From contig MEQN01000148.1 of assembly GCA_001770235.1 (NCBI GenBank), positions 11,439-20,512 of the forward strand: a stretch of 9,074 nt of DNA, in the 5' to 3' direction. The notes under the pieces were generated by a model. That model ran no database searches and had not been told where the DNA came from. It saw only the letters and a program-made list of their open reading frames with translations. This stretch comes from Betaproteobacteria bacterium RBG_16_58_11 (GTDB lineage Bacteria; Pseudomonadota; Gammaproteobacteria; Burkholderiales; Thiobacteraceae). The stretch's first letter is position 1; the number at the start of each line of letters is the position of its first letter. Position numbers and translations under genes: made by a program. Positions 1-5,928 of this stretch are shown here, piece after piece.

Positions 1-711
1 GCCCACCAGCGCGAGCTGATCGAATCGGCTGCGACCCTGTACGCTGTCCAGAAGATCTACGGGGACAAGGTGCGAGAGCAGTCCAAGGCGGCCTATCGTC
101 GACTGGTCGATGCCCACCTTCTGATAACGGGCGTGCTCGCTACCGGGCTGCTGCGCACCAACGGGAAGATCACCCCGATCACGGATACCAGCGAAGAGCG
201 CAATGCGCTTTTTGCGTCCTACGTCATCGGGATGGAAGTCTGCGAGCGTGCCATTGAAGAAGGGCGTTATCTCCAAGCGCATGCACTGTTGCGGCAGGGG
301 ATGGAGACACTGGCCCAGCTCAAGGCGGTGACTGCGGGCAAGAGGAACGAGAACCGATCTCCGAATGTCGCTGTGTTGGAAAAGTCGCTAGCCCGCCTGT
401 ACGACGGAATTTCAGCCGCCGCGCATGTCTCGAAACATCATATGGTCCGAGCTGCCACCGAGTGGGACGTTTCAGGCGAGAACTTGCCGGGGCCAACCAG
501 CGGAACACGGTACTTCCCTGCCTTCGTCGAAGAATTGGCGCGTCGATCCTTCGGCCTGCATCTGATGCTGACCATACGACTCATCGAGGAAATGAGCATC
601 GACCTGCATGAACAGCACGGTGACGACGGTTTCACCGAGCGCGAGGTCGAGGCAGTAAATCTCGCGGTGCAGTTGATGATCTCCGAGGGCGTGCTGGAGC
701 AGGGTTGCTAA
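1..711 (+). CDS. Unrecognised protein, 5' end outside the window
   Basis: I do not recognise this protein. The frame is open from base 1 to a TAA at 709-711. The first in-frame start-like codon is GTG at 70, with GGGGA a few bases before it (213 residues from there), but the 23 codons upstream also read like protein (AHQRELIESAATLYAVQKIY), so I think the gene begins outside the window. The product is soluble and mostly helical-looking, with no signal peptide or membrane segment. The stretches LLRQGMETLAQLK and LYDGISAAAHVSKHH recall the arginine/glutamate plus late histidine pattern of some HEPN-like helical proteins; this is only a resemblance and gives no function. It converges on btuF, with 132 bases between the two stop codons, and has no visible tie to the cobalamin genes. 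Confidence 0.7.
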   Translation, partial: AHQRELIESAATLYAVQKIYGDKVREQSKAAYRRLVDAHLLITGVLATGLLRTNGKITPITDTSEERNALFASYVIGMEVCERAIEEGRYLQAHALLRQGMETLAQLKAVTAGKRNENRSPNVAVLEKSLARLYDGISAAAHVSKHHMVRAATEWDVSGENLPGPTSGTRYFPAFVEELARRSFGLHLMLTIRLIEEMSIDLHEQHGDDGFTEREVEAVNLAVQLMISEGVLEQGC

Positions 712-736
712 GCGAGGTACGAGTCATTACGTCAGT

Positions 737-759
737 GAGCTGCATGCGAGGCCCAGCTC
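737..759 (+). terminator. Weak hairpin after the left-edge gene
   Basis: GAGCTG (737-742) and CAGCTC (754-759) can form a 6-bp stem with an 11-base loop, 25 bases after the stop codon of the first gene. It is followed by TTGCATTG, not a real T-run, so this is at best a weak terminator. It lies in the only spacer between two convergent genes. I see nothing else convincing in 712-843. Confidence 0.2.
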
Positions 760-843
760 TTGCATTGCAACATTTGTTGGGTTTGTCTTAGCACTCAAAG
801 CTAGAGAGTCGGCACGATTAACGCCACATGGTTGCGGCAGATA

Positions 844-1842
844 TTAGCGCGCGCCGCCTGCCTGTCTCGCCCCATCCAACACCTTGCATAACATTTCCGC
901 GCCTTGCAGCAGGCGCGGCGTGGGGCGGTTGATGTAGTCCGAGGGGATGAAGTGCAACTGATCGCGCTTCGCGGCGCGCAGGCGCGGCCAGCGTTTCCAG
1001 TCGTCGAGCCAGACCGGGCGGCGATTACCCATGCCGCTGGCGACGATGACTTCCGGGTCGGCTTGCAGCACGGCTTCCAAACTTACGGTCGTGGTGAGCG
1101 TGGGCAGGCTGGCGAAAATGTTCTCTCCACCGCATAGGCGAATCGCGTCGCCGATGATCTGGTCGCTGCTCACGGTGATGAGCGGGCTGTTCCAGATTTG
1201 ATAGAACACGCGCACCGGTGGCCGCCCGGCGTAGGTGGCGCGTAGTGCAGCGTGTTGCTGATTGAATTTGGCCACGGCCTGTTGCGCCGCATCGCTGTTG
1301 CCGGTGAGTGTGCCGTAGCGTTCCAGCGCGCTGGCGATGTCGATGATGCGTTTCGGTTCGCTCAGATAAATCGGCAGGCCGAGTTGCTTGAGTTTTTCCA
1401 CCTGCGCCGGTGTGTTGCCGCTGGGCCAGGCGACGATTACGTCGGGCTTGAGCGCGGCGATGGCTTCCATGTCCAGCGAGCGGTAGCCGCCGACGCGGGG
1501 AATGCGTTTCGCTTCTTCCGGATAATCACTGTAGGACACCGCACCGACGATGCGGCTGCCCGCGCCGACTTCGAACAGTAGCTCGGTGGCGTGGGGGGCG
1601 AGGCTGACGATGCGCTTGGGGGCTTGGGTGAGACGCAGGGTTTGGCCGGTGTCGTCGCGCACGGTGATGTCGGCGTGGGCGGGGGTGGTTTGGATGGAAA
1701 AGCAAAAAACTTGAACCGCCAAGGACGCGAAGGTACGCCAAGGAAACCCAAGCCCTTGCTTTTGCATTCCTTCGCGTACCTTCGCGTCCTTTGTACCCCG
1801 GAGGGTAGGCTGCGCGCCGGTGAAAATGATTTTGAAATTCAT
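844..1842 (-). CDS. btuF: Periplasmic cobalamin-binding protein BtuF-like
   Basis: This is a periplasmic substrate-binding protein of the cobalamin/iron-siderophore class that would hand corrinoids to a BtuCD-type importer. I chose ATG 1842-1840 (332 residues) because it makes an ATGA overlap with the cobD stop and has GGGGA 8 bases upstream; an upstream in-frame ATG at 1878 lies inside cobD. Family features after the leader are IVSLAPHATELLFEVGAG, YSDYPEEAKRIPRVGGY and LDMEAIAALKPDVIVAW. The likely signal-peptidase site is PAHA|D (after residue 57), so the leader is unusually long. Residues 11-47 are encoded by palindromic repeat copy A; without them the leader would be an ordinary 20 residues. 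An internal ATG at 1767-1765 (M26) also gives a plausible leader. BtuC and BtuD genes are not nearby. It is the last gene of cbiB-cobD-btuF. Its specificity for cobalamin is inferred from context. Confidence 0.88.
   Translation of the reverse strand: MNFKIIFTGAQPTLRGTKDAKVREGMQKQGLGFPWRTFASLAVQVFCFSIQTTPAHADITVRDDTGQTLRLTQAPKRIVSLAPHATELLFEVGAGSRIVGAVSYSDYPEEAKRIPRVGGYRSLDMEAIAALKPDVIVAWPSGNTPAQVEKLKQLGLPIYLSEPKRIIDIASALERYGTLTGNSDAAQQAVAKFNQQHAALRATYAGRPPVRVFYQIWNSPLITVSSDQIIGDAIRLCGGENIFASLPTLTTTVSLEAVLQADPEVIVASGMGNRRPVWLDDWKRWPRLRAAKRDQLHFIPSDYINRPTPRLLQGAEMLCKVLDGARQAGGAR
1702..1812 (-). repeat. Palindromic repeat copy A, in frame within btuF
   Basis: The core is an inverted repeat: 1721-1745 and 1767-1791 are 25-base arms with one mismatch around a 21-base loop. 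The outer limits (111 nt, 37 codons) come from matching GTTTT-T-TGC ends with copy B and are approximate. It shares arm and loop sequence, including TTTGCAT, with copy C (5300-5417) in the same orientation. It is translated as residues 11-47 of BtuF. The inner arm encodes TFASLAVQ, which forms part of the present hydrophobic signal-peptide core. Confidence 0.85.
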
Positions 1843-2816
1843 GTTTGATTCCCCAGCGCAATTTCCAGTCGATTCCATTCGTCCTCCGCACCCGGCAAGC
1901 CGAAGCGCAAACTTGCTGTTTTAGTAAACAGGCGCGTAAGGATTCCCTGCCGCGCCAGCGTTTCATGCAGCGCAGCGGCGCGATCCGTGCATATCCATTG
2001 AAACAGGGCTGTGCCGCCGGCCGGTGCGAGGCCGTGCCGGGTGAGTAGTGCGGCGAGGCGCGCGCTGTCGAGTTGCAACCGTGCGCGGGTGTGCTGCTGC
2101 CATGAGCTGTCTTGCAACGCGAGGCACGCTATCGCGCGGGCGGGGCCGTTGATGCTCCAGGGGCCGAGGACTTCCTGCATCTGCATCAGCAGTGCGGGCC
2201 AGGCGGCGACGAAGCCCACGCGCGCACCGGCGAGGCCGAAGAATTTTCCTAGCGAGCGCAGCACGATCAGGCCTTCTGCTCCGGTGTGGCGCACGATGCT
2301 GAGTTGCGGCTCGGCGTCGATGAAAGCTTCGTCCACTACCAGCCAGCCGCCGCGTGCGGCGAGGCGTGTGCGCCAAGTCAGAAGTGTTTCGGGCGCGAAG
2401 CGTTCGCCGCTGGGGTTGTTGGGGTTGCACAGCAGCAGCTCGTCAAGCTGGTCGAGCTTAGATTCGATTTCATTGCTGTTGAGCGAGATCACGCGATGCT
2501 GTTTCGCCCAGGCGTGGGCGTGTTCGCTGTAAGTGGGGTGCAGCATGCCGACGCGCCCAGTTGCGCGCAAGGTGGGCAGCACTTGAATCGCCGCTTGCGA
2601 GCCGGAGACGGCGAGCAGATGCGCTGCGCCATAGTAGGCGCGGGCGGCGTCGATGAGGCCATCGTTGTCTTCCGGCAGGCGGCGCCATGCGTTAGCGGGC
2701 AGCGCGGGCACGGGCCAGCCGATGGGGTTGATGCCGGTGGAAAGGTCGAGCCAGGTTTCCGCCGGGATGCCATAGCGTTGCGCGGCTTGTGCGAGCTTAC
2801 CGCCGTGTTCAAGCAT
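1839..2816 (-). CDS. cobD: L-threonine-O-3-phosphate decarboxylase
   Basis: This is a PLP-dependent class I/II aminotransferase-fold enzyme making (R)-1-amino-2-propanol O-2-phosphate, the linker between the corrin ring and the lower nucleotide loop. It is called CobD in Salmonella and CobC in aerobic-pathway naming. Visible features are the N-terminal HGGKLAQAAQRYGIP, LDLSTGINPIG (23-33), CNPNNPSG (130-137), DEAF (162-165) and SLGKFFGLAGARVGF (188-202), with K191 the likely Schiff-base lysine. I chose ATG 2816-2814 (325 residues): it starts at the family N-terminus, has GGAG 9 bases upstream and overlaps the cbiB stop by 8 bp. A longer frame up to 2918 only adds a cysteine- and arginine-rich shadow of cbiB. 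Its stop overlaps the btuF start as ATGA, so the three genes are probably translated together. A histidinol-phosphate aminotransferase is the alternative by fold, but context and HGG motif favour CobD. Confidence 0.93.
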   Translation of the reverse strand: MLEHGGKLAQAAQRYGIPAETWLDLSTGINPIGWPVPALPANAWRRLPEDNDGLIDAARAYYGAAHLLAVSGSQAAIQVLPTLRATGRVGMLHPTYSEHAHAWAKQHRVISLNSNEIESKLDQLDELLLCNPNNPSGERFAPETLLTWRTRLAARGGWLVVDEAFIDAEPQLSIVRHTGAEGLIVLRSLGKFFGLAGARVGFVAAWPALLMQMQEVLGPWSINGPARAIACLALQDSSWQQHTRARLQLDSARLAALLTRHGLAPAGGTALFQWICTDRAAALHETLARQGILTRLFTKTASLRFGLPGAEDEWNRLEIALGNQT

Positions 2817-3843
2817 GAAGTGATGCTCCGACAAAAACGAGCACGACCCACAGCCACAGTCCGCGCTGCACCAAGCTGATCGCGCGCGCGATGTCTGCTG
2901 CCTGCGCCGGCTGTCCAAGGCCGAGGGTGGGGCGCTCCTTGGCCGCGCCGTGATACCTGGCCGCGCCGCCGAGCACGATGCCCAGCGCGCCCGCGCCTGC
3001 GGCCATCACAGGCCCGGCGTTGGGGCTGTACCAGAGGCGGGCCTGTGCGCGCCAGCATTGGAAGGCGCGGCGCGCGTTGCCAAGCAGGGCGTAGGTGAGC
3101 GCGGTGAGCCGCGCGGGAAAGAAGTTGAGCGCATCGTCCAAGCGCGCCGCCGCCCAGCCGAAATAAAAATAGCGCGGCGTGCGGTAGCCCCACATGGCAT
3201 CCAGGGTGTTGGCGAGGCGATAGGCCACCGCGCCTGCGGGGCCTGCCAGCACGAACCAGAACACCGCGCCGAACACGGCGTCGTTGCCGTTTTCCAGCAC
3301 CGATTCGATGGCGGCTTTAGCCGCGTCTTCGTCTTGCATGGCGGCGGTGTCGCGGCTGACGATCAAGCCCACCGCCGCGCGCGCGGCGTCGAGGTCGTTG
3401 GAATCGAGCGCGTTTTGCACGGCGCGCGCGTGTTGCGCGAGGCTGGTCATGCCGAGGGCGAAATACAGCAGCAGGGTTTGCGCGAGCCAGCCCCACACGG
3501 GAATCTGCGAAACAAAATAACTGGCGGCGGTGAGAGGCACGAGCAGCAGCAACATGGCGAGCATGCCGAGGATTCGGCAGAAAACAGTTAACCGCGGAGG
3601 CGCGGAGGCGCGGAGAAAAGCAACGCCTGGAACCTGATTTTGAGTATAGGTTTTAACCTCTGCGTCTCTGCGCCTCTGCGGTGAAGGGTTTTCTGTATGT
3701 AGGTTCATGCCCGCTTCCAGCCACGCCGCGATGCGGCCGAAGCCGGCCAGCGGGTGAAAGCGGCGCGGGTCACCGAAAATTTTATCGAGCAGCACGGCGC
3801 ACAAAAGAGCGCCCGGCATCATGAGATAATCCGGGAATGTCAT
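2809..3843 (-). CDS. cbiB: Adenosylcobinamide-phosphate synthase CbiB
   Basis: This inner-membrane enzyme joins adenosylcobyric acid to the aminopropanol (phosphate) linker. It is CbiB in Salmonella, CobD in aerobic-pathway naming. Family signatures are [20 protein letters not shown] near the N-terminus, [32 protein letters not shown] and [17 protein letters not shown], with several hydrophobic membrane segments. The length of 344 is longer than the usual roughly 310-320. The excess is explained by residues 50-89, which are encoded by palindromic repeat copy B and are arginine-rich and hydrophilic, just before the first strong membrane segment (about 90-112). ATG 3843 has GAGGG about 5 bases upstream; M8 or M9 (3822, 3819) are alternatives. 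The start region overlaps the divergent cobQ start by 7 bp, so its promoter must lie inside cobQ; I see no convincing one. It is the first gene of cbiB-cobD-btuF. Confidence 0.93.
   Translation of the reverse strand: MTFPDYLMMPGALLCAVLLDKIFGDPRRFHPLAGFGRIAAWLEAGMNLHTENPSPQRRRDAEVKTYTQNQVPGVAFLRASAPPRLTVFCRILGMLAMLLLLVPLTAASYFVSQIPVWGWLAQTLLLYFALGMTSLAQHARAVQNALDSNDLDAARAAVGLIVSRDTAAMQDEDAAKAAIESVLENGNDAVFGAVFWFVLAGPAGAVAYRLANTLDAMWGYRTPRYFYFGWAAARLDDALNFFPARLTALTYALLGNARRAFQCWRAQARLWYSPNAGPVMAAGAGALGIVLGGAARYHGAAKERPTLGLGQPAQAADIARAISLVQRGLWLWVVLVFVGASLHA
3577..3696 (-). repeat. Palindromic repeat copy B, in frame within cbiB
   Basis: The arms 3578-3615 and 3658-3695 (38 bases each) pair with a few mismatches, mostly G/A differences, around a 42-base loop. 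The ends are perfect inverted repeats, CAGAAAAC and GTTTTCTG. It is a GGAGGCGCGGAGG-type variant of the family seen in copies A and C. The span of 120 nt equals 40 codons (T50-C89 of CbiB), so the reading frame is kept. The peptide contains RDAEVK where copy A has KDAKVR, and both end in VFC: the two copies are read in the same frame. Confidence 0.85.
3822..3836 (+). promoter_or_regulatory. Possible extended -10 promoter for cobQ
   Basis: TGAGATAAT (3822-3830) matches an extended -10 element (TG, one base, then GATAAT, 5 of 6 matches). No good -35 is present (CAAAAG at 3802-3807 with a 17-base spacer). The expected start point, about 7 bases after the hexamer, is the A of the cobQ ATG at 3837. 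The element lies inside the cbiB coding region. This is a prediction from a short motif only. Confidence 0.3.
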
Positions 3844-5297
3844 CGCGCACCCTCATGATTCAGGGCACCACTTCCGATGCGGGCAAGAGCACGCTGGTCG
3901 CGGGCCTGTGCCGCGTGCTGTATCGCCGTGGCATTCGCGTCGCCCCGTTCAAGCCGCAGAACATGGCACTCAACAGCGCGGTGACGGTGGACGGCGGCGA
4001 GATCGGCCGCGCCCAGGCGGTGCAGGCCATGGCCTGCGGACTCGCGCCGCATACCGACATGAACCCAGTGCTGTTGAAGCCGTGCTCTGACACTGGCGCG
4101 CAGATCATCATCCAAGGAAAAGTATTCGGCAATATGGGTGCGGTGGAATACCACGCGTATAAACCGCAAGCGATGGCGGCGGTGTTGGCATCTCACGCCC
4201 GCCTCGCGGCGCAATATGAATGCGTGGTGGTGGAAGGGGCGGGTAGCCCGGCGGAAATCAATTTGCGCGAGCGCGACATCGCCAATATGGGCTTCGCCGA
4301 GGCGGTCGATTGCCCGGTGATTTTGATTGCGGACATTGATCGCGGCGGCGTGTTCGCGCATCTGGTGGGCACACTGGCGCTGCTGTCCGAATCGGAGCGC
4401 GCGCGGGTGCAGGGTTTCGTCATCAACCGCTTTCGCGGCGATTTGAGCCTGTTGCAAAGCGGGCTGGATTGGCTGGAGCAACACACCGGCAAGCCGGTGC
4501 TCGGCGTGCTGCCGTATCTGCACGGCTTGCATCTGGAAGCGGAGGATGGCTTCTTCGGACAAGTCGAACCAGCCCAGAGCGACGGCGCGCGTTTGCGCGT
4601 GGTGGCGCCGCGGCTGCCGCACATCAGCAACCACACCGATTTCGATCCGCTGCGTTTGCATCCGCAGGTGGCCTTCAGCTACGTCGGCGCGGGCGAATTG
4701 ATCCCGCCCGCCGATCTGATTATTTTGCCCGGCAGCAAGAACGTGCGCGCCGATTTGGACTGGTTGCGCGCGCAGGGTTGGGAAGCGGTCTTGCGCCGTC
4801 ACTTGCGCTACGGCGGTAAGGTGATGGGCGTGTGCGGCGGCTTTCAGATGCTGGGCCAGGAGGTGCGCGATCCGCTGGGGCTGGAAGGCCCGGCGGGTGA
4901 CAGCGCGGGTTTCGGCTGGCTCGACATGGAGACCGCGCTCGCACCGGAAAAACAATTGGCGCGGGTGGAAGGCATGTTGAGTTGGAGCGATGCGCCTGTC
5001 ACCGGCTATGAAATCCACATGGGCGTGAGCAGCGGCCCTGCTTTGGAACGACCAGTAGCGCATATCGACGCGCGCACCGACGGTGCGATCTCCATTGATG
5101 CGCGCGTGCTCGGCACGTACTTGCATGGCGTGTTCGACCATCCCGCCGCCTGCGACGCACTGCTGTCCTGGGCGGGTTTGAGCGCGCCCGCCACGCCGGA
5201 TTACCGTGCCCTGCGCGAGGCGCATCTGGAGCGGTTGGCGGATGCGGTGGAGGAACATTTGGATTTTGAAAAACTCGCGCAATGGTTGCCTGTTTAG
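3837..5297 (+). CDS. cobQ: Cobyric acid synthase
   Basis: This is a cytosolic glutamine-dependent amidotransferase that amidates four carboxyls of adenosylcobyrinic acid a,c-diamide to give adenosylcobyric acid (CobQ/CbiP). The protein is 486 residues, normal for the family. The N-terminal ATP-binding domain has [10 protein letters not shown] (10-19), [13 protein letters not shown] and [12 protein letters not shown]. The C-terminal class I glutamine amidotransferase domain has [11 protein letters not shown] with nucleophile C333 and YLHGVFDH with catalytic-type H430. The start ATG 3837 fits the family N-terminus ([14 protein letters not shown]), but there is no clear ribosome binding site, only GGGA touching the start codon. 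The gene is the only plus-strand member of the cobalamin block. It diverges from cbiB with a 7-bp overlap and converges on cobU, ending 3 bases before repeat copy C. Confidence 0.97.
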   Translation: MSSRTLMIQGTTSDAGKSTLVAGLCRVLYRRGIRVAPFKPQNMALNSAVTVDGGEIGRAQAVQAMACGLAPHTDMNPVLLKPCSDTGAQIIIQGKVFGNMGAVEYHAYKPQAMAAVLASHARLAAQYECVVVEGAGSPAEINLRERDIANMGFAEAVDCPVILIADIDRGGVFAHLVGTLALLSESERARVQGFVINRFRGDLSLLQSGLDWLEQHTGKPVLGVLPYLHGLHLEAEDGFFGQVEPAQSDGARLRVVAPRLPHISNHTDFDPLRLHPQVAFSYVGAGELIPPADLIILPGSKNVRADLDWLRAQGWEAVLRRHLRYGGKVMGVCGGFQMLGQEVRDPLGLEGPAGDSAGFGWLDMETALAPEKQLARVEGMLSWSDAPVTGYEIHMGVSSGPALERPVAHIDARTDGAISIDARVLGTYLHGVFDHPAACDALLSWAGLSAPATPDYRALREAHLERLADAVEEHLDFEKLAQWLPV

Positions 5298-5299
5298 AT

Positions 5300-5417
5300 A
5301 AAAATTATTTCACCGCGAAGGACGCGAAGGCCGCAAAGGAAAACCAAACCCTGAATCGATCTTTGCATTTTGCTTTCCTTCGCGAACCTTCGCGTCCTTC
5401 GCGGTGAAATAATTTTT
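5300..5417 (+). repeat. Palindromic repeat copy C between cobQ and cobU
   Basis: The outer 31 bases of each arm (5300-5330 and 5387-5417) are a perfect inverted repeat. The inner arm continues imperfectly to a loop that includes AAACCAAACCCT and CTTTGCAT, shared with copy A. It fills almost the whole spacer between the two convergent stop codons: it starts 3 bases after the cobQ stop and its far end overlaps the cobU stop codon. Its outer AT-rich tails (AAAAATTATTT) differ from the CAGAAAAC tails of copy B. Confidence 0.93.
5300..5417. terminator. Bidirectional intrinsic terminator formed by copy C
   Basis: Read in either direction the sequence gives a GC-rich stem (CACCGCGAAGG paired with CCTTCGCGGTG) followed by AAATAATTTTT. 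This has the form of a Rho-independent terminator for both cobQ (plus) and btuB-cobU (minus). The T-rich tail is itself paired with the A-rich tail on the other side. Activity is inferred from structure. Confidence 0.75.
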
Positions 5418-5928
5418 AAGTTTTAAGCGGATACGGTAGCCCCGCCACCATCAACGTGACGCGCCCGCAAATTTTCGCCGCTTCCTGATTCAGCCAGCCC
5501 GCTTCATCGCTGAAGCGCCGGCTCAATTCACCCATCGGCACGATGCCCATGCCGACTTCGTTGCTCACCAGGATGATGCGCCCCGGCAGCGTGGGCAGGG
5601 TTTCCAGAAACGCGGTGCGTTCGCGCTGAAATAATTCCTCGTCGTTGGCGCACAGCAGATTGGTGAGCCACAGGGTGAGGCAATCCACCAGCAGGCAATG
5701 ATCGGGTGCGGCGTGTTGTTGCAGCGCCTGCGCCAGCCGCAGCGGTTCTTCGACGATGCTCCAATTTACAGGCCGGCGCGCTTGATGTTGCGCGATGCGC
5801 GCCGCCATTTCACTATCTCCGGCAGTGGCGGTGGCGATATAGCTGACCGCCAGGCCGGATTCGCTGGCGCGCTGTTCCGCCAACGAGCTTTTGCCGGAAC
5901 GGCTGCCGCCGAGGATGAGTTGTTTCAT
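5416..5928 (-). CDS. cobU: Adenosylcobinamide kinase / guanylyltransferase
   Basis: This bifunctional cytosolic enzyme (CobU, CobP in aerobic naming) phosphorylates adenosylcobinamide and transfers GMP to give adenosylcobinamide-GDP, the precursor for the lower loop. The protein is 170 residues, close to the usual length. The P-loop GGSRSGKSS occupies residues 7-15. ARIAQHQARRP (43-53) contains H48, which corresponds to the guanylylated histidine of the family. VDCLTLWLTNLL (81-92) and SNEVGMGIVP (122-131) are also typical. The start ATG 5928 overlaps the btuB stop as ATGA, so it is read from the btuB message and under the same riboswitch at transcript level. Its stop codon touches the end of repeat copy C, so the last codons and stop may have been set by that insertion. 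Confidence 0.96.
   Translation of the reverse strand: MKQLILGGSRSGKSSLAEQRASESGLAVSYIATATAGDSEMAARIAQHQARRPVNWSIVEEPLRLAQALQQHAAPDHCLLVDCLTLWLTNLLCANDEELFQRERTAFLETLPTLPGRIILVSNEVGMGIVPMGELSRRFSDEAGWLNQEAAKICGRVTLMVAGLPYPLKT

Noticed and set aside
712..843. tRNA gene or attachment site in the gap after the first gene
   Set aside because: I found no cloverleaf, no TTCGA-type T-loop and no direct repeat; the small CAACA/TGTTG palindrome near 767-778 is too short to mean anything.
2817..2918. N-terminal extension of CobD up to an ATG at 2918
   Set aside because: It is a shadow of the end of cbiB in another frame; the family N-terminus begins at MLEHGGK (2816).
3840..5282. 480-codon open frame opposite cobQ
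   Set aside because: It is histidine/arginine/glutamine-rich with no family signature, as expected for the antisense of a GC-rich gene; cobQ on the other strand is unmistakable.
5300..5417. CRISPR-like or integron attC site at the long palindrome
   Set aside because: There is one palindrome, not an array of repeats with spacers, and no attC core sites; homologous copies lie inside btuF and cbiB, so it is a dispersed palindromic repeat.
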